64,000 bases of DNA from Quillaja saponaria (Eukaryota; Streptophyta; Magnoliopsida; Fabales; Quillajaceae), in assembly GCA_029379385.1 (NCBI GenBank), contig CM055611.1, positions 18,050,062 through 18,114,061 on the forward strand. Direction: 5' to 3'. Shown in pieces: positions 1-18,819 of the stretch. The notes beneath the pieces were generated by a model. The model was given only the letters and a program-made list of their open reading frames with translations, was not told the DNA's origin and did not search any database. Made by a program: the position numbers and the translations under genes. How positions within the stretch are numbered: position 1 is the first letter of the stretch; the number at the start of each line of letters is the position of its first letter.

Positions 1-1739
1 TTATTTACCATATGAGGATCCAACATTTAAATTGTATGCTAGGTTTCAACCAAAAAATAAATAAATTTGTATGCTAGATGTTATGATTATAAACAATTGA
101 AAGGTCTAATAGAACCATGTTTGCAACTGATCACTCTCTCTCAAAATGACTCGAATTGAATTACTCGTTAAGGGCTTAAGAACTTCACTCGACTTCAATT
201 TCTTTTTAGGTGAGCTAAGTTGAAATTTTTATAATCTAGTAGCTCAAATTTTGCAAAATGTTTTTAAACTTGTTAACCCAACACGTGTAATATATAGATC
301 ACAAGTTCTTTTCGAATCTAACCTGAACTAGAGTTTGCTCAAAATCTGAGAATGGGTGGAGATTTTATTGGGAGAAGGGGCAAGGTCAAAAATGGAAAGA
401 CAATGGGTGTCAACTTGCCCATTATTATATTGTGGTACATATAATTAAGGTGAAAATAGAAAATTTGTAGTATCTCAGTATAGCATTTCTAAAAATTCAA
501 GTTGTTACATGAATACATGTTTTCATGACTTGGTAGTTGTATAATTATTGGTGTGTTTGAATTAATTAAAATTTTTGTGAAATAATAATTAAATTCTAAG
601 TAAAACTGGAATTGTAATAATAAATTAAGTGATAAAGTACTTGAAAATAACTATTATAATGTTTTTGTGTTATTTGTGTTGTATTAATTGTCAGTTATTG
701 CACTAATTGCAAGTATGAAGAGGAAATGAACGAAACCTAGATGATAGCACAAAACAGTTCAAATGGACATCTGACCTACTAACTTAGATGCTTATATTTC
801 TTGATAAAAATGTCCAAATGTAATTCTGATTAATGTGTTAGAAAGTAGACTTATATTTTATTCAAATGGTATATTGTTTGTAATATTTGAATTAGTGGAT
901 TAATTCATGTAATTCATCAAAGTTAGGTAAAATCCTTGAATTTTTTTTTTTTTTTTTTGGACAGTTTGACCTTTTGATGGTTTAATTAGCATCACTTAAG
1001 ATAAGAAAATGAAGATAACAATCTGTATGTCAAATAAATTAGTAAACATATATAGCTTTTTATACATGTAACGTATGTACAAATTAGATATTTCAATTAG
1101 TATAATTTAGTGTTCTAATTTCAAGATAAGATGTTGTGTGATGTGAGTTTATGTGTGTAAAGTGGCTTGGTTGGAAATGGATGATTAAGTGACTTGATCT
1201 AGCTAGAGGCTTGAGTGTTAAAAAGCATAGTAAAGTAAATAATTTATAGAGGACTAACCTAATGGACTAAATTTATAATAAAATAAGTAATTGCAAATGT
1301 ATGGTAATTAATCCTAATAAAGTTAGTGGGAGGCATGCTAGGTGTCATTCCCTAATGATGCTTAAACGTACAATTGTCGCTCAAGCACTACCCTAGACCA
1401 GCTGTAAAGGAGGAGAGTCAGACTCTCTCCATCCTCATTCATCTCTTTGCCCTCCACTTTCTAGTGTGAGATAGTTGAGAGAACGCAGAGCATTCAGCTC
1501 TCCTCACAATGTAGCTGAAGGGGGAAGTGAGAATTTGGGTGGGTTTGAATCAGAAATTTCTAGCCAAGTACTGAATCAAAGTTATAGATCAGGTTCTTAA
1601 GATGAAATGTAGAGCTGATATCGGACTGATTCTGAGTTGGGGAAAAACATGATCTCTTGGAACGTTGCTGTCTTGTGCTGGACTTATATGCAATCATCTC
1701 AGTATAGGCTGTGTTTGGTGAGGTTCTTTGTGGATTTTG
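1..1739. other. Intergenic AT-rich stretch, no gene seen
   Basis: Very AT-rich sequence with frequent stops in all frames and no recognisable domain. It contains a run of T at about 942-958. Around 1380-1540 the composition is less AT-rich and shows CT-rich tracts, but no coding match was recognised there. Confidence 0.6.
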
Positions 1740-2330
1740 TAAAAGGAATCTGAAGATAAGTTGTACCAAACTCCTTGAGAAATGATCGTGGAGGTTTACA
1801 AGACTTTTTTTTGCATAAAATGTGTATTCTAGAACTGATGGAATTCAGTATTGGATTTCTGGAGTGCATGTGTAATAGATTGAGTGTGACTTGGTTACTG
1901 AGGTTTTTGAGGCTAAATTTGATGGGAGACCAGTCATTCCTCAAAGCTTCTGGGTCAATAATGTCACCAGTGATTGGTTATCTGATAATTTGTCTATATC
2001 TAAGGGTTCAAATTCACAGAAAAAATATCCCAGTTTTTCTCTCTTTCCTTATATTTGCAGGGGAATCTGGCCTGCTAGGAACATATTCTTGTTTGAAAAC
2101 AAACCTTTCAACCCAAATACAAGAATTGATCAGTCCATTGCTAAAGCAGGAGAATGTTTCTGTATTACCACAAATCACCCTCAAAAACAAAACCTCTCTA
2201 TGAGACTTGTGCCTCGGAAACTACATAAACAGAATTGGTGAAAACTTAACACAGATGGAGGCGTTATTAGAGATGAGTATGTGGCAATTGGATAGCTAGT
2301 TTTTCAGAGAAGGTAGGTTTTAGAACTGTA
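1740..2330 (+). mobile_element. Decayed non-LTR retrotransposon C-terminus (RNase H-like)
   Basis: Read in the plus-strand frame starting at 1891, the translation contains a GIWPARN motif and then, after a stop, a KLNTDGGVIRDE motif. This order recalls the tail of plant L1-type LINE polyproteins, where a zf-RVT-like region (W-x-ARN) precedes an RNase H domain whose first catalytic Asp lies in a K-x-N-x-DG motif. In-frame stops near 2239 and 2295 show it is dead. The assignment rests on motif memory only. A cellular RNase H-like gene fragment is the alternative. No target-site duplication or poly(A) tail was found. Confidence 0.5.
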
Positions 2331-3778
2331 ATTCTGGCCGAATACTGGGTTCTAAAAAAATGAAATATTAAATTCTAAAACCTTGGCCTTTGAAATTTTT
2401 TTTTTTTTTTACAGATGACTCTTTACAATAGACTCATCATGTCTAAGTTATGAGCTAATTAGAATTATGTAAGGTGTTTATTATTTAATCTCAAATTTAT
2501 TAACTTTTTTTATGAACAAAACTACTAAATACAAATATTTTATTTAAAAAATATATATTACTATTAAAAAATAATTAATAATTTTAAATTAATTTTTTTT
2601 TAATAATTATTTATTTTCTTACATATAATTGAAATATTATTTTGACTCCGCAAACATAAATTTCTAGATCTACCACTGATATTTGGACACATAATTTTAT
2701 GTTATTAATTTAAATTTAAGGTAAGCAAAATGAGTATTTAATAATCTTAATAAACAATATTTTATGGGTTCTAATCTCTTTTAGAAAGATCATGAAGAGT
2801 AAAATTTTTATAAATTTTCTAGTTTCGACATAATAGGTTGTTTTTGACAGAACCAGATCAGAAATGATTAGTTGAAATATACGCAAGATGCATTGTTATA
2901 ACTTAAGAGTTTGATAACTATTTCATTTTATTTACTTTTTGGTCCTTCAATATCTTAGGCTGCCATTTAACCATAGTCAAGCCGTAGTATAAAAGAATAT
3001 TATGTCACAAAATCTGTTAGGATTGACCAAAATTTAGGTGGAATGTCAATTATCCAAAAATTTAAATGTTTCTGTCTTTTTGTTTTTTGTTAAATTTGAA
3101 AGAATGTGAATGTAATTTGCTTTTAGAAATAATTCGACAAAAATTTAATTATATACAAACTGACTCTAGTTGAGTTTTATAAATCTAAAATTAACTTGAT
3201 TAGTATACTATTTTTTTAAATACAAATTAAATTCAACTTATGTAAAAACATAAATCGATCTTGGGTTCACAAACAATTTTATTTGTCTGCATCCCAAATT
3301 AGGAACACTCATTAATTTTCAAGTCGCTTGTTTACTTCGGTATATATTGGGTTGGTGAAGGAAAGCGAAAGTGTAGTTATTCAGATTTCAAAGCGACACT
3401 GCGTTTTGGATCCATACGCATGCGCTCTGCCGAGTCCCAACTCCCACCAACCCATTTTATTTCTCCATTTCTTTTTTTGAACAAAGAAAATAAAACGTTT
3501 TTTTCACAGAGTACAATAGTTTTGTGCAAAGGTACAACCCTTCAAAGCCGTAGAACAACTCTCAAGTGGCAACTACCTTAAGGCTTCCTGGGGTAGGTGG
3601 AGGATTTGGGCATACACTATAAATCCAATCATCTCTCCAATTTCTGGTCCAAGTATTCAAAGTTGGTTGGTAAACCCTTCTTTGATTGAGTCAATTCCAC
3701 GACCTGCCAGCACCAACCTCAAATTCAGCTCCAACAAAACCCATTTCAGCAGAGAGTTTGAGGTAGAGGAAGAGGGAA
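2331..3778. promoter_or_regulatory. Upstream region of the EPSPS gene
   Basis: The stretch has no coding match. The first 1 kb is AT-rich spacer. From about 3300 the composition is less AT-rich. A TATA-like tatatatt lies at 3341-3348, about 430 bases before the start codon, which would give a long 5' leader. The transcription start cannot be placed from sequence alone. Confidence 0.35.
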
Positions 3779-10625
<6,847 letters not shown>

Positions 10626-12580
10626 ACAACTCCTTGGCATTCATTGAGAGAAACGGAAGGGGTCCTCTACAACCCAAGCAGTGAGGAACGTCCACCTGAT
10701 TTTATTGCCTTGCAACTTAATAGTTATTTGTATCATCTAGTTGATTGGTTTGTTCTACTGTATTAGTGTAAAATAGGGCGACTTGGTCTTTTTCTATCAA
10801 GTGGTGCAAATTCCCACCATTTTTCTACATTTTACTATAGTATCCTTCAAACTCAGTTAGCTCTGATACTAGAGGGGTACGATTGGTTAGTAAGCCAAAT
10901 GGTGTACAAGTCTATTACCTTATTCTTCTGTTTCCAATACAATAACATATTGGCCATCAAATCTCATATCACATGAGGGACATATAAAAAAGAAGAGTTC
11001 CTTTTGGTTTCTGTAATTCTATTAATGAGATTCACATGGGATGGTGCTGTATGTGGGTTCTTTCTTGTTTGTATTCAATTGGGAATAAATTCTTCCACTA
11101 GTCCTCTTCTTCCCCCATCTGTTCTCCCTTTGGTGATTTATGTCATATCAAATATTTTACAATGTCATTTGCATTCGTATGTTTTATATGTGAATAAATA
11201 TTTTATAGTCAGCTATTGATGCTTCTGGTGATTCAGTATTTTAAAACTATAATCATTTTCAGTGTAAGCACCATACATTAATAAATTTTAATTAAATACC
11301 TTAAAAATTGATGAAAAAAATATATAATACATATATTTTCAGTTGTTGAAAGATTGAAAATATTTCATATTAACTGGTATTGTTATGTTGATCTGTCAGC
11401 AAAGTTTTCTCATAATAATGATATTATCTACTCAACGATGAGTGCTGACTCTATGCATTGTAGGGAATGTGAGTAATAACTTTTATATTATTTTCTTTAC
11501 TAGCACTCTTCCTCCATTTTTATTTTTTTTTCTTACTGAAAATCTCTATCAACTTTCAAATGAAGTAATCTTTGTTAAATTTTTTAAGAGGTGTCTTAAG
11601 AGCACTTATTAAGATTTTTTAAAATTGGTAGATTTAAAATTTGTAGAATTTATAACAATAATTTATCATGACTTTAATATATAAATTAATTATTATTTTA
11701 AAAAAATTCGATTTCTAAAAATAATATTTATTTAGTTTAATAAATGCTTTCAAAGTACCCATTAGAAAAAACCTGCGTTTGTATTTTAGCTTGTGATTTA
11801 TGAATCTACAGTGATCTATAATTAATTCTTGTAGTGGCGCACATGATACTTTGCTGGCCTAACATAAAATTGCAATACAAGGATTCTTGAAAAAGATGCT
11901 TTTGCCTTCATTCGAAGTTTGTTTTGCACTTCTAGTAGCTCTTTAATTACTCTCTCTCTTTTTCAAAGAACTAAACAATCATTTTTGTAGGTTTCATTTT
12001 TATTTCTACATTAACAACAACTTGTTAAGTACTATTTAGGAGCAAAGTTTCTTTCTTTTTGTTTTAATTAAATAAAAAAAAAGAGATTCAAATTTTGTGT
12101 CGAAAAAATTCATAAAAAATTTAATCTATTATATGAGATTTTTCGAAATAAATTTCAATTACACTTGAGCCAAAATTTGAAAACTTGAAGCAATCCCTTA
12201 ACACAATTCGTTAAATCTGACCAAAAAGGAATATTGTTAGTTAGATTTGCTGGATAAAAAGTAGTAAGTGATTTCCAAACTTGGCAGCCACTACAATTTA
12301 TCACACTAAGTAGGGTGTGTTTGGTATAAAATTAACAGAGCTTAACGTTTGAGGGATAAAATTTTACTCTGTTTTAAGTGTTTTTGATAAAAAAAAAAAA
12401 AAAAACAGTTACAAAGTTATATCTTATAGAGGTTAAAGATCCCTTACAAAAAACAATGATACTTTAACTTTCTGCACACTAGTGTAAGAGAGTTTAAACA
12501 TCTTTTCTTATCAGGCATTTGAATGAGGAGACCTCAATGCTCTTAAACTATCCAGACTCGTCCCTACATCACTTTTTCCA
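10626..12580. other. EPSPS 3' flank and intergenic spacer
   Basis: The first few hundred bases after the stop codon presumably hold the EPSPS 3' UTR. Possible AATAAA-like poly(A) signals occur (for example near 11098), but none can be singled out. The rest is AT-rich with no coding match, apart from an A-run near 12391-12405. Confidence 0.5.
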
Positions 12581-12589
12581 CCCACTCAG

Positions 12590-13090
12590 AAAATATAAGA
12601 AAAAAAATTATATTTTTATTTCTCTCATGCATACTCTCTACCACTCATCTTTTTCTTTAACTCTCTAAAAATCATGAAATTAAGATTTGTGATTATTTGA
12701 ATATTCTAAAAAAAATAAAAATTTGAATAGATTAATAAAGTTTTAGAAAATGTATATCAATATAAGATGGAATAAAATAAATTGAAAAATATTAAAAAAA
12801 ATATATATATATTTTTCTCTTAATTATTACTACCTTGACTATATTCAGCGGTTGGTAATCTAGATTTGAACAAAGGGTTGATTGTTGAGTATACTACCAG
12901 CTTGACTCGAAGTGAACACTGGGGTGACTCATGGTTTATATAATCCTCTATGTGACTTATAGACTAATCTACTGCCCCATGTTACACGGCCAAATTAGCT
13001 AGTAAGGCAATGCTATGAAGTTTCAGGTGAAAAAGCAATTCATAATGTAAATATAAACCTGAAGTTGTCATTGAATTTAAGGCAGTATAA
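12590..13090 (+). repeat. Conserved 5' flank block of the LRR-RLK family
   Basis: This region upstream of the receptor kinase at 13097 is, in reverse complement, similar to the flanks at 41560-42110, 49613-50200 and 62750-63000. Shared segments include the stretch around gagagaatgcatgag, the ctactgccccatgttacacggcc stretch (split here at 12970-12995) and the tatttacatt...aattgctttt segment just before the start codon. It probably contains the promoter carried along with each duplicated gene. Its conservation next to several start codons is direct. Promoter function is inferred. Confidence 0.7.
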
Positions 13091-13096
13091 TCAAGC

Positions 13097-15395
13097 ATGT
13101 CATCCTCCTTCTTCATTCACAGTTTGATAGTGGTAGTAATATGGGCCATCTGTGCCTTTTGCTTTGGTGCTATTAGTAGTTCTACTATGGCAACAACCTT
13201 AGATGATGAAGCAATGGCTTTGCTCAACAGTCAGTGGTGGAATGATACTAGTGTCTACAATATCTCAAACCATTGCGAATGGCCTGGTATTGGATGCAAT
13301 GGTAATGGGAGCATTGTAAAGATATCTCCACCATCTCATACAATTCATGTGGGAGATAAGTTGGGGAAGATGAACTTCACTGCCTTCCCCAATTTAGTCT
13401 ATTTGGATCTATCTAGAATGGGACTTAAGGGGAGTATTCCTGCGGAGATAGGTAGTGCTTTTAAATCTCACTATTCTCGACTTATGTTCTAATGATCTTA
13501 CAGGTGAGCTACCAATCTCTCTATTTAAGAATTTGAAGAAGCTTGTCAATCTGGACTTGAGTTCCAACAACTTCAGTGGATCAATTCCTTGGAACTTGGG
13601 TCAAATGACCAGTCTAACCATTTTGAACTTGAACTCAAATTCATTTTCAGGTCACATGCCTTGTTCACTTGGTAATCTTACCAAATTAGCTGGTCTTTAT
13701 CTCCACAATAATGAAATTGGAGGTTTAATCCCACCAGAGATAGGAAATCTAAAAAAATTGGTGGTCTTACACCTAAATGGGAACAATTTGATGGGTCCAA
13801 TCCCTTCAACCATATTTCATTTACCTAAATTAACCAAATTGTACCTCAATTCCAACCAAATCAATGGTTCCCTTCCCTCAAAAATACAAAATATGACCAA
13901 TCTCCATACGTTAGATCTTAGTTATAACATAATCACTGGAGAGATACCTGTTGGACTAGGTTGCTTAATGGGATTGGATCTCAGCCACAATAAACTGAGT
14001 GGCAATGTGTCAAAAGAACTTGCATTCATACCTCAGCTGAATCTATCATACAATTCTTTGAGTGGACACATTCCAAAAGAATTTTGCTACACAAAGTTTC
14101 ATAGCATACTCGTTGGTAACAAGAAATTACTTACTGAAATATCAACATTTTCTTCTGAATGTCTTCCGCAAAGCACACCCATACATCCTCCTCCCAATTT
14201 TCACTCTCAAAAGATTGTTCTCCCCATCGTTCTTCCCATCACCGTTCTAATTTTCATTTTATTCATTGGGTTTCTGATTATTTCTGGAAATTTGGTCAAA
14301 AAGAAGACTAAATATGAAGAAACAAGAAGAAAGGATGGAAACTTGTTCTCAATATGGAAATATGACGGAAAAATTGCATTTGAAGACATCATTGAAGCAA
14401 CAGAGGATTTTGATATCAGATACTGCATTGGAACTGGAGCTTATGGTAGTGTTTACAGGAGCACAACTTCCTAGTGGCAAAATCGTTGCCTTGAAGAAAC
14501 TTCATCGTTTGGAATCTCAAGAACTATCTTTTGATAGGAGTTTTCGTAATGAGGCAAAAATGTTATCAGAGATTCGTCACCGCAACATTGTCAAGCTACA
14601 TGGCTTTTGTTTGCACAAACGATGTATGTTTTTAATTTACGAATACATGGAACGAGGAAGCTTATTTTGGGTCTTAAACAATGATGTGGAAGCTGAGGAG
14701 CTTACTTGGAGCAAGAGAGTGAATATTGTCAAAAGCATAGGGCATGCTTTATGTTACATGCATCATGATTGTACCCCAACAATCATTCATCGAGACATAA
14801 CAAGTAGCAACATTCTGTTAAATACAGAATTGGAGCCTTTTGTTTCTGACTTTGGGATAGCTAGACTCCTTGATCCTGATTCCTCAAATCAAACTCTACT
14901 AGTTGGAACTTATGGATATATCGCCCCGGGTAATAATTTATTATTCTTCCAATTTTTATATATATTTTTTTCTCTTATTATTTCTTACTTACCATTCTTC
15001 TTTTGTTTTCTTTTTCTATTATTGCAGAACTTGCCTACACAATGGTTGTGACTGAAAAATGTGATGTTTATAGTTTCGGAGTGGTGGCACTAGAAACAAT
15101 GATGGGAAGGCATCCAGAAGACCTAATTTCCTCTTTATCAACATCATTTGCTCAAGACATTATGCTAAAAGATGTCTTGGACTCACGCCTTCCTCTTCCT
15201 TGCAATCAAAGAATTGGTAGAGATGTGGCTCTTGTAGTGACGCTAGCTCTGGCATGTCTACACTCCAAACCAAAATCTCGGCCATCAATGCAAGAAGTGA
15301 CTCAGGAATTTATGATTCCTAGACTGTCATTGGCGAATACCTTCAATGAAATCTCAATGCAGCAATTGATGAGTCAAAGCATGTCAATGTGGTAA
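13097..15395 (+). pseudogene. MIK2-like LRR receptor kinase with two frameshifts (unit A)
   Basis: The gene encodes a plasma-membrane LRR receptor-like kinase of the MIK2/At1g35710 type. Exon 1 is 13097-14929 and exon 2 is 15028-15395, joined by a GT-AG intron inside the kinase activation segment. The order is: signal peptide (MSSSFFIHS start), an N-terminal cap with the WPGIGC motif, about nine or ten plant-type LRRs, one membrane segment near 14210-14290, then the kinase. Kinase motifs are IGTGAYGSVY, HRDITSSN, SDFG and a subdomain IX region DVYSFGV. Two single-base insertions break the frame: one G near 13455 between EIG and LLNL, and one G near 14458 in the glycine-rich loop just after SVYR. 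All else is undisturbed, so either the gene is a young pseudogene or the assembly has two indels. The ligand is unknown. Confidence 0.85.
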
Positions 15396-15667
15396 CACCT
15401 TGTAAGTTAAGGCCCTTACTATAAAAGACTTGAGTTATTAATGTACTAGCTTCGTTATCAAGTTGTTTACTAGTTGACTTATTGATTTGGAGGTCACTCT
15501 GTTATTATTGTATGGGTTTGCATACATAATTGGATTATCATAACTAGCTCTATTCTAGTTGCAAGTATGCCTCTTTCCTTGCTACTTTTTTTTTTTTTTT
15601 TTTTTTTAATTTATGTAAATACAAATAAAAAATTATTTTATGTCCACCTTTTTGCTTTTTAGTTCAA
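15396..15667. other. 3' flank of the 13-kb receptor kinase
   Basis: AT-rich sequence holding the probable 3' UTR, ending with a T-run near 15588-15607. No further gene is seen. Confidence 0.5.
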
Positions 15668-15675
15668 GCAATTAG

Positions 15676-16112
15676 CAATGTTTTGAAATCTGACCCAGGG
15701 ATTAACCCGGATAAGTGTCCCTGTTCCTAGGTTTTTAAGTTAATCGCTGGATCAACCCGAGTCAAACCATATTAAAATAAATTTTTTATTTTTTTAATTA
15801 GAAAAATATATATATCGTGTACATGTAATAATTTGATGTCAAATAAGAAATAAAAAGGCATAAATGAAAACTTAAGAGAAAATAAAAATAGTTTATTACA
15901 AGCTTCTTTTATTTATTTTTTTGCTTTTGTTTTTGTTTTTATGGTTTTACTTTTTTTAATCCGGGCCAGGTCTTGAAATTATGTTGGAGTTGTTCGATTC
16001 AATTCGGATTAATCCAAGTCAACCACTATTTAGAGTTTTAAGCCTAATCTGATCCGAGATAACATTGGGTGACAATTTGATGGATAGAGCCAGTTTGGAT
16101 TTAAAAACATTA
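15676..16112. mobile_element. hAT-like non-autonomous TIR element, copy 1
   Basis: The ends form imperfect inverted repeats: caatgttttgaaatc on the left and gatttaaaaacatta on the right. The flanks gcaattag (15668-15675) and acaattaa (16113-16120) match at 6 of 8 positions, as an aged 8-bp target duplication would. The inside has no coding capacity. An 8-bp duplication points to the hAT superfamily, but the assignment is tentative because TIRs and duplication are both imperfect. Confidence 0.6.
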
Positions 16113-16494
16113 ACAATTAATTGAAATTTGGAAAGCCTTTTACACTCATATATTGTAACAATTAAACATAATTATATTTTCTTTTGGTATATCAATATTC
16201 AACTCAACAATCAATAATAAGTTAAACAACTTTCAATTAAAAAAAAAAAATCACTCACAGGATTCAAAACTTAGACCACATAATTGTAATTGATTTAATT
16301 AGATTCTAATTCCAAAGACTAATAAGAGTTAAATACAATTTAAAATCTACTTTTAACTCATTTTTCATTTTAGGGACTTTTTTTTTCTTTCTATTTTAGG
16401 CACTCTAATAAAAACAAATATGTTGATTCGTGTATTGAACTTGTTTTACTCATTATGCTCATTTAATTTCTCTATTTTCATTGTATTTAACTAG

Positions 16495-17089
16495 CAATAT
16501 TTTGAAAATTGGATCAAGACTGGACCAGTTGGACTATCACTCGAATGACAAATCGGACCGGGTTGAATCAAAGAATCATTTTGGTAGTTGTATCAATCAA
16601 AATCAATAAAAACAATAAAAATCAAAAGAATCGGTGTCAGGCTGATCGAACCAAACCATTTTAAAAATGAATAACTAAATTAGAACTATTATTTGTATTA
16701 AGGATTAGTGAAATATTTGTATTTTATATTATAAATTAGTGAGACAATTGTATTTTATATTAACATTGCATTTATTATTTTGATGCATAAGTTAAAATTT
16801 GAATGTTGTGATGCACAATAAATTAATCAATTGATATTAATTATTAATAATAATATTTGACTATTTGTGATGTGATTTCCTTATTATTTAATGAATATTG
16901 AATTATTATTTTTTATTTTCTTGTGTATTTAGTATTTATAATTAATAGATAATTTAAATAATATGTATAATATTAACAATATAGAATTAAATATATTTAT
17001 GACCTAATTTGGTTTGACCCCAGCTGAACCAATGTCTCGAGATCCAACAAATTTTTGAGTTAATAATCAATTCGTTTTTTAAAATATTG
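16495..17089 (+). mobile_element. hAT-like non-autonomous TIR element, copy 2
   Basis: The left end is caatattttgaaaa and the right end is ttttttaaaatattg, which are near-perfect inverted repeats. The 8-bp flanks are ttaactag (16487-16494) and ttaaccag (17090-17097), one mismatch apart. This clear structure makes it the type copy for the family here. A related copy in opposite orientation lies at 44108-44446. There is no ORF, so it would depend on a transposase in trans. Confidence 0.72.
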
Positions 17090-17097
17090 TTAACCAG

Positions 17098-18819
17098 TTA
17101 AATTTCTACTTAAAATTTTCAACCATTTAGATTTTTTTTTCTTCAGCCAACCAAACATGGAAGACAACACAAAGAAAAAAAATTAATTAAAGATAAAGAA
17201 AGGAAATATAAGAAGAAAAATACATAAAAATTTGCAACAAAAAAAAAGGTAATGTAAGAGGGATATTTTTTAATATTTTAAAGTTATATTTTGGAAAGAA
17301 TCTTTTATTTATGAAAGCTCCATTAAATGAAATTGAATATAAAACTTAAGAATACTTATTAATGTAATAATTAAAAAAAAAACTACAAAAAATAAATGAC
17401 TTACTATTATTTTTATATTTATTATATCTTAAATTATAAGTTAGTTTTTATAACTTTGATCATCATCTTAATTCTAAATTTCTAATCAGATCAACATTAC
17501 AAACTCCCACAATGAATCAATCTCTCACAACTTCCAATGGGCATATAAAAGTAGTTAACCTGCATAAAACTAGTCTCAAAAATCTCATCCACACCATCTC
17601 CAATAAACCACACCTCATATTCTTGAAATCCCATGCTGCAGCTCTCCTTCCCATACATAGAAAAGATTCATTCCCACACAAAGTATCCTTAAAATAAAGG
17701 AGTAGGCCATGCACATAGCACAAGTTTGGAAGTCCCAAATTCAAGGCTTTCCAGCCAATCAAAATAGAATTTCATGGATAAAAATGAGTTAGAGTACAAT
17801 TCTAGCAAAATAAGAAAGAGATAGATAAGTTTGGTAATTTTTAATTTTGGTACTTAAAGATTATGTCATTTTTTATTTTGGTTCATAAAAAAAATATTTT
17901 GTCTAATTTTTCTATCTTCTAAGGTTAAATTAAGACAAAGTCTAAAAAATTAGTCAAGATATTTTTCGAGGAGATAGAAAGAGATATATTGAATATTGAC
18001 TCAATCATTTAAAACAAATTTAAAATTTATACTCAAATTATTCTTTCTGAAAACAAACATTTTTTTCATATCATCAAATTTCTGAAAGTATTTTTAGTCA
18101 TCTAATTTGTTTGTATTCCATCTAAATTTAATAATTATGATTTAATTAAAAATTCTTTTAAAAGATTAATCTTGAAGGATATGATTAAGAAAAAAAGTTA
18201 AATTATAAAAGAATTAATTAGAAAATATAATTTCTCAATCACTAAAATAGAAATATTAGAAATTTAAGGACAAAGAAGTAAATTAGCCGAAAACTTGTTG
18301 ACTACCCTCCTGCATTTCTTCAAAACGCAGCTATGTTTTTCAAGCAGATGAAAAATAAAAACAGAAAACAAACTTCCTATTTTTAAACGAAGCTTTACAG
18401 TTCTTTTGGTTGGCTCTTGTTGATTCACCATTTTCATATTTTTAAACACTCTATCTGCCCCCATTAACGTTTGCTTAATCAAAATCAAGTCTTTGGACTT
18501 TTTCTCTGTAAAACTCCTTACCCAAAAGAAGCCAGCACGAATCCAACCCTCCAAGAAACCAGAAGATTCCCCATATACAACGATGAAATAAAGGTAAAAG
18601 GAACACCAACTAGACCAAACTTGTCAATCCCTTTTTCCGTCCTTATCTTCAACCCCACCCCCTACAAGAATGGCAGCATACCCTTGTTCTGAAACCCTAA
18701 CTTGACATTTTTCTCAAACCTGAATCGAAAAAATTTAACAACTTTCCGAGAAAATAAGGTGGGAAAGAATCTGGGTTTCCTTTTAAATCCCACATTTTCA
18801 TTTTTGTTTAGCGACTCAG
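17098..18819. other. Intergenic spacer and upstream region of the epimerase gene
   Basis: The spacer is AT-rich. A less AT-rich patch at 17512-17762 is open on both strands (61 codons plus, 81 codons minus), but I recognise no protein in either and do not call a gene. From about 18300 to 18819 the sequence is richer in C and lies directly before the epimerase start codon, so it likely holds the promoter and 5' leader. Confidence 0.45.

Noticed and set aside
1560..2203. Short overlapping ORFs near 1.6-2.2 kb as a separate gene
   Set aside because: The only family-like motifs lie in the frame from 1891 and fit a decayed LINE. The others are frame shadows.
3341..3348. TATA-like motif as the proven EPSPS promoter
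   Set aside because: It is far from the ATG and the sequence is AT-rich, so chance matches are common. It is mentioned only as a possibility.
17517..17762. 81-codon minus-strand ORF in the spacer before the epimerase gene
   Set aside because: No recognisable motif, no supporting exon nearby, and the other strand is open too. Not enough to call a gene.
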